Virus record (IMG/VR): IMGVR_UViG_3300034782_000031 | Location: 1-29,301 of that record | From: a virus | Length of the DNA: 29,301 bases | Reading direction: 5' to 3' (one strand) | Shown: piece after piece, positions 1-7,430 of the stretch | How the letters are laid out: each line of letters starts with the position of its first letter | Numbering within the stretch: the first letter of the stretch is position 1 | Position numbers and translations under genes: made by a program | Notes under the pieces: generated by a model | What the model was told of the DNA's origin: nothing | What the model saw: the letters and a program-made list of their open reading frames with translations, nothing else | The model's database searches: none

Positions 1-179
1 CCCGCCAAACCACCAGCCGAGCTAGCGAGCGCACCAGCTCCGAGCCCGTATCCGGTACCCTGCACATCCTGCTTCACCTTGGTGGGCAGGCGGGCACCGA
101 ACTCCTCATCGTCATCCACGATGGGCTCGCCGATCTTGACGAGCTCATCGAAGAAGGCCCTTTGCTTGGTGTGGTCCAC
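1..179 (-). CDS. Partial virion-type small protein with N-terminal FFxELxKIG motif
   Basis: The 5' end of a minus-strand gene that runs off the left edge; about 59 residues are visible. I chose the GTG at 179-177 because it lies just after the stop of the upstream gene (190-188) behind a G-rich run that can act as a ribosome binding site. The visible protein has an amphipathic N-terminal segment (AFFDELVKIGEP), an acidic stretch, and then a Gly/Ala-rich segment entering the edge (GYGLGAGALASSAGG). The same plan of FFxELxKIG followed by a Gly/Ala hairpin appears in other small proteins of this operon (8939-9235, 4404-4628, 21997-22317). Function is unknown; a virion or internal head protein is inferred from the operon. 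Confidence 0.6.
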   Translation of the reverse strand, partial: MDHTKQRAFFDELVKIGEPIVDDDEEFGARLPTKVKQDVQGTGYGLGAGALASSAGGLA

Positions 180-187
180 AGCCCCCC

Positions 188-1351
188 CTAGAAGTGCTTG
201 CCGACGCTGCTCACCATCTGCTTGCGCACAGCCGACGGCTTGCCCTTGCCCTGCTTCATGGCCGCGGCCATCGCCTTGGCCTTGACGCGAGCCTCGGGAG
301 TGGTGAACTCGTCCTCCTTCTCCATCCCCTCTTCCTCACCGTACTGGCTCATCTTCTTGCACGCCGCGGTGATCTGCAGGGCAGCCACCTTGGCCGCGGC
401 CTGCTTGACGTGGGGAGGGGCGCCGACCGTCGCACGCAGAGCACGCTGGGCGATCTCGGCCTTCACCGCCGCCGTCTTCATGGACTGGAGGGCCTTCCGC
501 TCCTTCTTGCTGAGCTTCGAGCCGAGGTAGCCGAGACCTCCACCAACTCCCGCACCGAGGAGCCCGCCGAGGAGCGCACCCTTGCCGCCACCGGCCTGCC
601 CACCCATCATCGCACCGCCGAGACCACCACCGACGGCCCCCAGACCGGTCCTCAGACCGGGGCTCTCCTGCATAGCCTGTTGGGCAGCCATGCGCTTGGC
701 GATGAAGCCCTCCGGCTCCTTGCCGGCGGCCACGTCCTGGATGACCTTGCGTCGCTTACCGGCCATGTGTGCGCCGAGAGCACCCAGACCGGTACCTGCG
801 CCCGCACCGAGGAGACCACCCAGCAAGGCGCCTTTCCCGCCACCGACGGCCCCACCGAGACCAGCGCCCGTGAGACCGCCCAGCGCACCACCGCCGATCA
901 TCTGCAACGGCCTGCTCTCCTGTGCGGCCTGAGCCGCCTGGACCTGGCGATCGTACCAGTCAGGGGTTGCTGCGGCCTGCTTGGCGAAGATGCGACCGAT
1001 GTGATCGGCCCACGCCATGGCCTCCTTGGTCGTCGGTACCTTGCCGGGACCCTGGTGGCTCACGGCCGTGGGCTCGGCCTCTTGCTGGCGCGTCGGCGGC
1101 GTGTCGGTCCGGCTCTTGGCCGCGATCTCCTCCACCGTCTTCATCTGCGCGTCCAGCTCGTTCCCGGGGAGCGAGTCCGGCATCGGGGGCTCGACCGGGC
1201 CAGCGACGGCCACCTTGGTGAAGTCCACGCTGTCGAGCCCCAGAAGACCCTCGAGCTCCTCCACCGACAAGCTGCCCATGAAGTTGTCCAGCTCGGCAGC
1301 GGAGGTCTTCTCCATCTCGTCCTCGTACATCTTGGTCAGAAAGTCGTCCAT
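188..1351 (-). CDS. Virion protein with duplicated glycine-zipper hairpin
   Basis: A 387-residue protein; ATG at 1351 has the ribosome site TAAGGAG, which overlaps the stop of the upstream gene. The N-terminus is acidic and carries processing-type motifs (EMEKTSAA near 12-19, DFTKVAVA near 43-50, IFAKQAAA near 121-128). Two glycine-zipper hairpins follow, at about 152-197 and 236-279. Each contains the identical 15-residue core GGGKGALLGGLLGAG and each is followed by a basic patch (GKRRK, SKKERK). The C-terminus is Lys/Ala-rich and helical. Glycine zippers of this kind are known in membrane-inserting proteins, so a role in genome ejection or membrane contact is possible but not shown. No enzymatic motif is visible. 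Confidence 0.85.
   Translation of the reverse strand: MDDFLTKMYEDEMEKTSAAELDNFMGSLSVEELEGLLGLDSVDFTKVAVAGPVEPPMPDSLPGNELDAQMKTVEEIAAKSRTDTPPTRQQEAEPTAVSHQGPGKVPTTKEAMAWADHIGRIFAKQAAATPDWYDRQVQAAQAAQESRPLQMIGGGALGGLTGAGLGGAVGGGKGALLGGLLGAGAGTGLGALGAHMAGKRRKVIQDVAAGKEPEGFIAKRMAAQQAMQESPGLRTGLGAVGGGLGGAMMGGQAGGGKGALLGGLLGAGVGGGLGYLGSKLSKKERKALQSMKTAAVKAEIAQRALRATVGAPPHVKQAAAKVAALQITAACKKMSQYGEEEGMEKEDEFTTPEARVKAKAMAAAMKQGKGKPSAVRKQMVSSVGKHF
515..898 (-). repeat. Protein-level internal duplication encoding two glycine-zipper hairpins
   Basis: Positions 761-898 and 515-646 encode two copies of a Gly/Ala/Leu hairpin about 83 residues apart. A 15-residue core is identical in both copies, but many of its codons differ synonymously (for example GGG AAA GGC GCC against GGC AAG GGT GCG). 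The duplication is therefore old, or the amino acid sequence is under strong constraint. Confidence 0.8.
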
Positions 1352-1361
1352 CTCTCACTCC

Positions 1362-3413
1362 TTACGCTGCCGGCGGTCCGCCGGGTGGGGGTCCAGGCGG
1401 GGGTCCCGCAGGAGGCCCGCCAGGCGGAGGTCCAGGGGGAGGCCCGCCAGGAGGCGGACCAGCTGCTCCCGGAGGAGGCCCACCCGGTGGTGGACCACCA
1501 GGGGGAGGCCCGCCAGGAGGCGGAGCACCACCCTCGGGAGGCGGCTCGCCAGGCGGGGGACCGCCAGCCTCCGGGGGAGGCGGTCCAGGAGGTCCAGGCG
1601 GAGGAGCGCCTGGCATCGGACCCTCCGGCGCCATCGGTGGCGCCATCGCCTGGGTGGGATCTTGCGCGATCAGGTCCATCAGGGCCTGCCGATAGTTGGT
1701 GATGGCCTGGCGCATCCCGATGTTCTGCTGCTGCGCCGCCAGAGACTGCTCACGGGCGGCCATGGCGTCCTGGGAAGCCATCTCCGCCTGCTGCTGCGCC
1801 ATCTGGGACTGCTGCTGCGTGGCCTCGTCCTGCATGGCCCGCTGCTCGTCCTGCTGCTGCTGGAGCTGCATCTGCTGCTGGAGCTGATCCTCCAGCATCT
1901 TGTTGGTCTCCTGGGCCTGTCCGGCCACCGCCGCAGCCTCGTCCGCCTTCTGCTTGAAGAACTCGGCCTCGTTGATCGCCTGCTGCGCCTTGAGGAAGTC
2001 CTCCATCGGGTTGCCAGTGGGGCCCTGCGGCGGCTCCTCGGCGACCGGGGGCTCCACCCCAGCCTCCACCGGGATGGGCGGGACCTCGTCCTGGGCCTGC
2101 TTCCGCATGGGGCACGAGCTGCGCAGCTTCTCCCGTAGAGCTTCGCGGGCAGCTCGTGCTTTCGGGCCGCGGCCCTCGATGACGTCCTTGGCCCGGGGCT
2201 GATCTGGCTGCTGCAGACCGGCCTTCTTCTCCTTCATCTTCTTCCGGATCTTGTGGATGGCCGCACCGCCCAGGGCGCCCACACCCAGGCCGACCAGGGC
2301 AGCCTGTAGCGCCTTGGTCTTGGTGGGACCAAGGTTCTTGCGGGCCGTGACCATGTACTCCTTCAGCGCCATGGTGGGCTTCTTGAACCCGCCCTTCGGC
2401 GGCGGGAGCGCGGCCTTCAGGGCATCCTGGGTCTTCTTGTCCCGGGCCGTATCCTGCAGGCCCTTGGCAGCCGCACGGATGCGTCTCTCGTGGACGGCAG
2501 CTCCGATCCCGGCTCCTGCGCCGGCGCCGATGGCGGCACCACCCGCCAGATGCCGCGTCCTGCTGCGCTGCTCCTCCTTGGATGCACCCTCCTTGCCCAT
2601 CTCCTCGAAGTCCGACTGCTTCTCCATCGCTGCCGGCTTGGCCTTGTAGGCCTTGCGGATCCGGGCACGGTCGGCCTCCTCACCGGCGGCCTTGCCTCCG
2701 GTGTAGCCCAGGAGAGCGCCGATGCCGGCACCGGCTGCCCGGTGCTTCTTGGACAGCAGAGCGCCGATAGCAGCACCGGCACCGGTGCCCACCGCCTTGC
2801 CGACGCGCTCCCCACGCTTGCGGCGGATCATGGAAGAGCGAGCGAGATCTCCACGCACGCCACCGCGGATGGCAGAGAGGATGCCCTGCTTCTTCGCCTT
2901 GGCCAGCTCCTCCCCGGAGATCGAGATGGGTTCGGACTTGGCCTGGCCCAACTTCTCGCTACCGACCAGGTGGCCGAGAACCGCACCAGCTGGGGCTGCT
3001 CCCAACGCAGCGAGGCCTGGGGAGGCCGCACTGATCGGAGACGCTCCGGCTGCCAGACCGGCCAATCCACCCGCACCAGCGCCCAGCAGCCCCTTCTTCA
3101 GGCGCTCCCCCTCGGGGGCCGCCGTAGCACCAGCGACGCCACCGCCCAGGGCACCTGCGGCTCCCGGGATCAACAACCGGTGGGCTAGCGGCGACTCCGT
3201 GATGGTGATCAGCTTCTTCGCCCGATCGACGGAGATCTTGGCCGTCTTCTCGAACTCGGCGGCCTTCCTCAGCACGTCCAGCTCGTCGAGCTCCTCCTGG
3301 AGCACGCCGCCGGACGCGATCTTCAGCATGACGAGGTGTTCGGCAGCCTTGTGCCAGGGGATCTCCCGATCCTCGCCCTCCGTCAGGATTTCGTAGAGCC
3401 TGTCGTCACTCAT
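1362..3413 (-). CDS. Large multi-domain virion protein: glycine hairpins, Gln-rich coiled coil, collagen-like Pro/Gly tail
   Basis: A 683-residue protein; ATG at 3413 lies behind AAGGAG. Visible segments in order: a helical N-terminus with motifs VMLKIASG (28-35) and EFEKTAKI (53-60); Gly/Ala hydrophobic hairpins at about 84-151, 204-244, 288-308 and 370-388; a short basic linker; a Gln/Ala/Met-rich coiled coil at about 480-585; and a Pro/Gly tail at about 591-683 built from PPPGG-like repeats. Further motifs are AMEKQS (262-267) and MRKQAQ (436-441). The combination of membrane-type hairpins, a long coiled coil and a collagen-like tail fits an elongated virion component, perhaps an ejected internal protein. 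I recognise no family and no catalytic motif. Confidence 0.85.
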   Translation of the reverse strand: MSDDRLYEILTEGEDREIPWHKAAEHLVMLKIASGGVLQEELDELDVLRKAAEFEKTAKISVDRAKKLITITESPLAHRLLIPGAAGALGGGVAGATAAPEGERLKKGLLGAGAGGLAGLAAGASPISAASPGLAALGAAPAGAVLGHLVGSEKLGQAKSEPISISGEELAKAKKQGILSAIRGGVRGDLARSSMIRRKRGERVGKAVGTGAGAAIGALLSKKHRAAGAGIGALLGYTGGKAAGEEADRARIRKAYKAKPAAMEKQSDFEEMGKEGASKEEQRSRTRHLAGGAAIGAGAGAGIGAAVHERRIRAAAKGLQDTARDKKTQDALKAALPPPKGGFKKPTMALKEYMVTARKNLGPTKTKALQAALVGLGVGALGGAAIHKIRKKMKEKKAGLQQPDQPRAKDVIEGRGPKARAAREALREKLRSSCPMRKQAQDEVPPIPVEAGVEPPVAEEPPQGPTGNPMEDFLKAQQAINEAEFFKQKADEAAAVAGQAQETNKMLEDQLQQQMQLQQQQDEQRAMQDEATQQQSQMAQQQAEMASQDAMAAREQSLAAQQQNIGMRQAITNYRQALMDLIAQDPTQAMAPPMAPEGPMPGAPPPGPPGPPPPEAGGPPPGEPPPEGGAPPPGGPPPGGPPPGGPPPGAAGPPPGGPPPGPPPGGPPAGPPPGPPPGGPPAA
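1365..1643 (-). repeat. Low-complexity Pro/Gly (PPPGG) coding repeat
   Basis: The 3' end of the preceding gene is a degenerate array of short units encoding PPPGG, GPPPG and similar. It covers about 93 residues up to the stop. Such tracts expand and contract easily by slippage, so length is likely to vary between relatives. Confidence 0.85.
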
Positions 3414-3424
3414 CGGGAGACTCC

Positions 3425-3880
3425 TTACTGATGAACCACGGTGTACTTGTTACCGCCCTCATCCGTGGTGATCGCGATGACATCTGCAGCGGGTACCTCG
3501 TTGGCCCCCACCGTGGCGTCGGCCGCCGTGGGCAAGCCGAAGATGGAGTTCGCCGTCCCGTCCTTGTCCACGATGTCGTTGGGCTGGTGGAAGGTCAGCT
3601 TGTACTTCGGTGGAGTGGTGGGCCGGTACGACCGGAACGCTGCGATCCCCACCATGTCGGCGTTCACCGCCTCCATCTGCGCGATCACCTCAGTCGGCGA
3701 CAGACCTGACCCGTCGGGGTCGGAGAACGTCACCGTCCTGAGCGTTCCGTTCGGGTTGACCTGAAGCGTCAGGCCGTGGAGGCCGGGGATCACGGTCGGC
3801 AGGGCCTTCCCCTGAACTACGTCGTTCAGGTAGTCGACCATCTCTTCGGCCGTGTCGAACTGCTTGACGATGTATGGCAT
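3425..3880 (-). CDS. Conserved-looking virion protein, unknown role
   Basis: A 151-residue protein starting with ATG at 3880 behind TAGGAGG, which includes the stop of the upstream gene. The sequence looks like a compact mixed alpha/beta fold: an amphipathic helix near 9-25 (DTAEEMVDYLNDVV), beta-rich segments at 35-60, and a Pro-rich middle. It has no low-complexity segments and no K-x-A processing motif, unlike its downstream neighbours. Its place between the 170-residue virion protein and the large coiled-coil protein suggests a structural or neck/tail role. I do not recognise the family. Confidence 0.8.
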   Translation of the reverse strand: MPYIVKQFDTAEEMVDYLNDVVQGKALPTVIPGLHGLTLQVNPNGTLRTVTFSDPDGSGLSPTEVIAQMEAVNADMVGIAAFRSYRPTTPPKYKLTFHQPNDIVDKDGTANSIFGLPTAADATVGANEVPAADVIAITTDEGGNKYTVVHQ

Positions 3881-3889
3881 CTCAGCCTC

Positions 3890-4402
3890 CTAGTAGATCC
3901 CGTACCAGCCGTTTATGAAGAATAGCTCTGAGTGGGACCCGCTGAACACCCCGAACATCTGGGAGATGTTGAGCGAGACCTTCCTCTGCATCTTCTCCTG
4001 CTCGTACTTGTTCTGGAAGTCCCTGATCCACTGCATCAACATCGGCGTCTTGTCCGACACACCAACGCTGATCCCCCCGTCCGAGAACTGGAGGTGGTTC
4101 CGGGTCTGCAAGATCCCCACCGACTGGAGTAGGGCCACTGTCGTGCCACGCAAAGCGAACGACTGGTAGTGCATATCGAAGAGCTGCTCAAGGGTGTAGT
4201 ACCCCAACGGCGGGGGAGACCCGGCGAAATCGCTCAGGAAATCCTTGATCGCCCACGCTATCATCCGATCGGATGACTCCTCACCCTTCACCAGCCGGTT
4301 GAGCTGGGGATGATCGCGCATGAAGAGACGCACCGTCTGGATGAACGAGTTGAACGTCTCGCTCACTCCAGGGATGCCCTCTAGTCCTTGCAGCTCAGCC
4401 AT
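3890..4402 (-). CDS. Conserved virion structural protein, possibly neck or head-tail joining
   Basis: A 170-residue compact protein starting at ATG 4402. It begins with a helical segment (FNSFIQTVRLFMRDHPQLNR), contains SSDRMIAWAIKDFL near residues 43-56, and has a central motif FSDGGISVGVSDKTPMLMQW near 106-125. It ends in an aromatic-rich tail (NGWYGIY). The SDGGISVGV...KTP arrangement resembles, from memory, small conserved structural proteins in large myovirus-like genomes; that resemblance is not proof. It sits three genes after the helix-hairpin-helix pair and overlaps nothing. No enzymatic signature is visible. Confidence 0.8.
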   Translation of the reverse strand: MAELQGLEGIPGVSETFNSFIQTVRLFMRDHPQLNRLVKGEESSDRMIAWAIKDFLSDFAGSPPPLGYYTLEQLFDMHYQSFALRGTTVALLQSVGILQTRNHLQFSDGGISVGVSDKTPMLMQWIRDFQNKYEQEKMQRKVSLNISQMFGVFSGSHSELFFINGWYGIY

Positions 4403-4403
4403 C

Positions 4404-4628
4404 CTACCCCCACGGAGTCATGAGTGCTTTCGCAACACCCTTTGCGCCGCCGCCCTCACGCGCCACCTCGCTGCGCGCCGTCTGACCCACGTTCCGGAAC
4501 CCCTGGGCCAGCCGCTTGCGCAGTGGCCCGGCACCCGGAGTGATGTTGGTCAGCAGCATCTTGCGGACGATGCCGCCACCGATCTTCTCCAGCTCGTCGT
4601 GCATGGCAGCCAGTTGGACCGGGTTCAT
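4404..4628 (-). CDS. Small basic protein with ELEKIGGG N-terminal motif
   Basis: A 74-residue protein. Its ATG (4628-4626) overlaps the TGA stop of the upstream gene, so translation is probably coupled. The N-terminus MHDELEKIGGGI matches the FFxELxKIG element of other small proteins here. The remainder is basic and Gly-rich (RKRLAQGFRNVGQTAR). This is probably a small virion or internal head protein; no family is recognised. The overlap and the shared motif are the main support that it is real. Confidence 0.75.
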   Translation of the reverse strand: MNPVQLAAMHDELEKIGGGIVRKMLLTNITPGAGPLRKRLAQGFRNVGQTARSEVAREGGGAKGVAKALMTPWG

Positions 4629-5068
4629 GGCTCCACCTTGCCCTCGGCATCGGCCACGATCTCCTCGGCCATGTCCCGGGTGATCTCGAGCAGGCGATCC
4701 AGATCTCGGGCGCCCATCTCCACCACGTCGGCGAAGGTGACCACCCCGACCACCTCCAGCTTCTTGGCGCGGCCCTTGCCGATGTGCACCAGCTCGGTCA
4801 GGTCATCAACCCTGGGCATCTCCGGCATGCCAGGATCTTCCGGGGCCGGTGGGGCCTTCTTCGCCTTCTCCGGCTCGGGGAACCAGCTGACACCCTCGAT
4901 GTTCAGGACACCCAGCTCGCAGAGCCGCTTGGCCTGTGCGCTGTACCCGACATCGTCAGGCAGCTGATCATGGATGCGGCCCTGGGGGTCCAACACCCGG
5001 TTGTCGGGCAGCACCCTCCAGCGGAGCAGAGGGACGCCCTTCTTCGTCAGGTTCCATACCTTTGGCAT
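4625..5068 (-). CDS. Virion-cluster protein with C-terminal helix-hairpin-helix domain (copy 2)
   Basis: A 147-residue protein; ATG at 5068 follows AAGGAG inside the end of the upstream gene. Residues 1-65 form a small basic/aromatic domain (VWNLTKKGVPLLRWRVLPDN). A Pro/Glu linker covers about 65-87. Residues 88-142 form a helix-hairpin-helix unit (DDLTELVHIGKGRAKKLEVV, then TFADVV...LDRLLEI). The hairpin is clearly homologous to that at the C-terminus of the next gene upstream (5072-5665). Helix-hairpin-helix modules usually bind DNA backbone without sequence preference or mediate protein contacts. In a head-gene cluster this may be a DNA-end or portal-region protein; that role is inferred. 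Confidence 0.8.
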   Translation of the reverse strand: MPKVWNLTKKGVPLLRWRVLPDNRVLDPQGRIHDQLPDDVGYSAQAKRLCELGVLNIEGVSWFPEPEKAKKAPPAPEDPGMPEMPRVDDLTELVHIGKGRAKKLEVVGVVTFADVVEMGARDLDRLLEITRDMAEEIVADAEGKVEP

Positions 5069-5071
5069 CGT

Positions 5072-5665
5072 CTACTCCTTGGCGGCGTCGATGACCTCCT
5101 GCGCCATCTCCTCGGTGACACCCAGGACCTCCATCAGGCCCTCGACCCCCAGCCCCACCACGGCGGCGAAGCTGTCGATCCCGGCGGCCTCCAGCTTGCG
5201 AGCGCGGCCGGCACCGATGCCTGGAAGGGAGGTGAGATCATCGACCTCTTCCTCCTCGCTGGCCGAGGTGATGACCTCCTCCTCGACCTCCTTCACGACC
5301 TCCATCTTCACGTCCTTCGAGGGCGTGGGGACGGCCGTCCCGCCGAAGCAGCTCGGCATCTCCCCCTGCGCGAGCACCTTCACCGCTCCGTTCGGCTTGG
5401 TGAGGATGAACTCGCCCGTGTGGGCGGTCGTGACCTTGATCCCGTCCGGGGTGTAGATCGCCACCATGCCGGCGAGGCACATGTCGAGCAGGTTCTTCTT
5501 CTCCTGCGTGAACAGCGACTCGTTCAAGGCGACCTTCTTGCTGCGCAGCACACGCTGGCCGGCGACGAAGACCTTGAACCTGTGGCGGGTGGCAGACTTG
5601 GCCCGGTGAAGACGGGTGCCCTCACGGCGGACCGTGTTCTCGACGTAGTAGACCTTCGTGTCCAT
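5072..5665 (-). CDS. Virion-cluster protein with C-terminal helix-hairpin-helix domain (copy 1)
   Basis: A 197-residue protein; ATG at 5665 follows TAGGAGG, which starts immediately after the U-run of a terminator. Residues 1-100 are basic then beta-rich (VFVAGQRVLRSKKVALNESL; MVAIYTPDGIKVTTAHTGEF). Residues 115-140 are a highly acidic linker (EVEEEVITSASEEEEV). Residues 142-196 are a helix-hairpin-helix domain with the classical PGIGAGRARKLEAAGI signature. The next gene downstream has a diverged copy of the domain. Expression probably depends on read-through of the terminator after the capsid gene. The DNA-binding role is inferred from the domain only. Confidence 0.82.
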   Translation of the reverse strand: MDTKVYYVENTVRREGTRLHRAKSATRHRFKVFVAGQRVLRSKKVALNESLFTQEKKNLLDMCLAGMVAIYTPDGIKVTTAHTGEFILTKPNGAVKVLAQGEMPSCFGGTAVPTPSKDVKMEVVKEVEEEVITSASEEEEVDDLTSLPGIGAGRARKLEAAGIDSFAAVVGLGVEGLMEVLGVTEEMAQEVIDAAKE

Positions 5666-5678
5666 CGAAACCTCCTAG

Positions 5679-5716
5679 AAAAAAGGCGCCGACGCCCACA
5701 CGAGCGCCGGCGCCTT
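5679..5716 (-). terminator. Rho-independent terminator after the major capsid gene
   Basis: Read on the minus strand, AAGGCGCCGGCGC (5716-5704) pairs with GCGUCGGCGCCUU (5695-5683) across an 8-base loop, followed by six U (5684-5679). All 13 pairs form on the minus strand with a single G-U wobble; read on the plus strand the same position is an A-C mismatch. This fixes the direction. It lies 43 bases after the capsid stop and only about 14 bases before the next start codon. Confidence 0.9.
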
Positions 5717-5759
5717 GGTCACCCGACTAGGTAGTACCCTGTGGGTCAGGTGAGACCTC

Positions 5760-6881
5760 CTAGTAGGTCTCGACCCCCGGGTACACCAGACCGGAGTCCA
5801 CGCGGTTGTTCTCGGCGCCGAGATCCTCCTCGTCCACGGGGATGACCGAGGAGAGGATGCCGTCGGCGTCGTTCGAGGTCGCGTCCCCCGAGTACAGCTC
5901 CAGCTTCCGCACCGACGCGATGTTGATGACCGACATGGCGATGTCCTCCCAGGACTGCCACGTGATCAGGTTCGCGATCTTGTCGATGTAGAACTTGGTG
6001 TTGTTCAGGATGTAGAAGCGACCGAAGAAGTCGGGCTTGGTGAAGCAGTACACGTTGCCCGGCCGCAGGATGTCGGTCTTGATGGTACGGACGTACTGCC
6101 TGCCCAGGAGCAGGTTGTACTTGTACCCGTCGGTGGTGGTCTCGGACTGCAGCTTGTCGCCGAAGTCCTCCACCGTCCACTGGAGGATGTCGTCCCAGTC
6201 GACCTCCGTGATGAGGATGAGCTCCGCCCGCAGGCGGTTCCCGTCCAGCATCTTGAAGAGGTTGACCAGGTCGGGCCGCTGGATCGGCAGGACGGTGGCG
6301 TCGTCCGCCGCGGCGGCGCGGGCCAGGGCGCCCTTGCGGACCGAGAACTCGACCACGGTGCCGGCGATGATGGCGCTGGCGTTCAGCGTGGTGACAGCGC
6401 CACCGTTCGCCTCGGCCTGGAGCGCCTGCACGGCGGCCTCGATGTGGATCGTGAACTCGCGGTCCTCGATCTCCTGGATGTCCTTCACCGAGTTGTCCTC
6501 GATGATCTTGGTCACCGGCATCTCGTAGGCGAGGAGCTCCTGCTCGGTCTTCTCGAACTTCTCCGAGGAGATCGTGTAGAAGGGGACCTCGGCCCGCGGG
6601 GCGCGGATGAACCGGGCGGTCGGCTGACCGCGGAAGGTGATGGCCATGGCGCGGCTCTTGGGCTCGACGTCCACGATCTTCACCAGGGTGTCGTGGTTGA
6701 CGGAACGCTGGCAGTCCGCCCGGGTGACCATCTGGGGCGGGATGACCTTACGGCTGTAGGCCACCTCACGCAGACGGTCCCGGATGTAGGTGCCGGCGTA
6801 CTCCGCGATCTTCTCCTTCCCCTCGGCCGTTCCGACCTTGTGGGTGAAGAGATCGTTCAGAACTCTTGCTGGTACGCTCAT
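5760..6881 (-). CDS. Major capsid protein (HK97-fold type)
   Basis: A 373-residue protein; ATG at 6881 follows AAGGAGAT. Its size, position after the protease/scaffold region and mixed composition fit a major capsid protein. Features include an N-terminal arm (1-40), a conserved-looking block RSVNHDTLVKIVDVEPKSRA (59-78), TFRGQPTARFIR (82-93), and an E-loop/spine-like region KFEKTEQELLAYEMPVTKII (108-127) leading into a long helix (133-155). A GKEKIAEYAG segment at 21-30 resembles the K-x-A motif of the other head proteins and could be a processing site for the N-terminus. A strong terminator follows, consistent with high expression. The assignment rests on pattern memory and context; the fold itself was not computed. 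Confidence 0.85.
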   Translation of the reverse strand: MSVPARVLNDLFTHKVGTAEGKEKIAEYAGTYIRDRLREVAYSRKVIPPQMVTRADCQRSVNHDTLVKIVDVEPKSRAMAITFRGQPTARFIRAPRAEVPFYTISSEKFEKTEQELLAYEMPVTKIIEDNSVKDIQEIEDREFTIHIEAAVQALQAEANGGAVTTLNASAIIAGTVVEFSVRKGALARAAAADDATVLPIQRPDLVNLFKMLDGNRLRAELILITEVDWDDILQWTVEDFGDKLQSETTTDGYKYNLLLGRQYVRTIKTDILRPGNVYCFTKPDFFGRFYILNNTKFYIDKIANLITWQSWEDIAMSVINIASVRKLELYSGDATSNDADGILSSVIPVDEEDLGAENNRVDSGLVYPGVETY

Positions 6882-6932
6882 CTTGTTATCTCCTTCCCAG
6901 CTTGGTCCTGGGTCTCTCCGGACAGGCCGGAA

Positions 6933-7382
6933 CTACACCAGGGTCTGGATGAAACGAAGCCGCCCGCCGTTGTTGGCCGGGAGCCGGGTCACGAACCCCA
7001 CCACCTCGCCGGTGGTGAAGATCTTGAGCCCGGACTTGGTCAGCGTGTCGACCGAGACCGAGTCGCTGATCTCCAGCTTCTGCCCCACCGCGGTGATGCC
7101 TGCGGTTGTGAACACGCGGGTGTCCGCCTCGTAGGTCCCGCCGAACAGGACCGTGGCCTTGCCGATGGCCTGGACGTCCATCCGGCCCCGCTCCACGAAG
7201 AGCGCGAGGCCGAAGCCCAGGGACGTGGCGCGCACCAGCTTGTAGCTGGTGTCGATCGCCATGAACTCGCCGTCCATCAGCGGGTTGGCGTTGTTTGGGT
7301 TCACGAGATCTCGGTCTGCCACGGGGAAGTCCCGCCGGAGCAGAGACTGGACCTCGGTCACCAGCTCGAAGTTGACGTTCAT
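6933..7382 (-). CDS. Small beta-rich virion protein, candidate capsid decoration protein
   Basis: A 149-residue protein; ATG at 7382 follows AAGGAGGAAT. The sequence is predominantly beta (LGFGLALFVERGRMDVQAIG; KATVLFGGTYEADTRVF; LKIFTTGEVVGFVTRL) with no low-complexity segment and no K-x-A motif. It sits directly upstream of the major capsid gene in the same operon, the usual place for a decoration or capsid-stabilising protein. A short inverted repeat (TCCGG/CCGGA) lies in the gap between the two genes. The decoration role is inferred from position and composition. Confidence 0.75.
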   Translation of the reverse strand: MNVNFELVTEVQSLLRRDFPVADRDLVNPNNANPLMDGEFMAIDTSYKLVRATSLGFGLALFVERGRMDVQAIGKATVLFGGTYEADTRVFTTAGITAVGQKLEISDSVSVDTLTKSGLKIFTTGEVVGFVTRLPANNGGRLRFIQTLV

Positions 7383-7430
7383 CGGATTCCTCCTTCAGTT
7401 CTTCGTCCGCTGCAACTCGGAGCGGCCCCT

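Noticed and set aside
194-2138. Long plus-strand frames (194-1702, 1017-2138)
   Set aside because: Opposite the glycine-zipper and coiled-coil genes; low-complexity DNA leaves all frames open.
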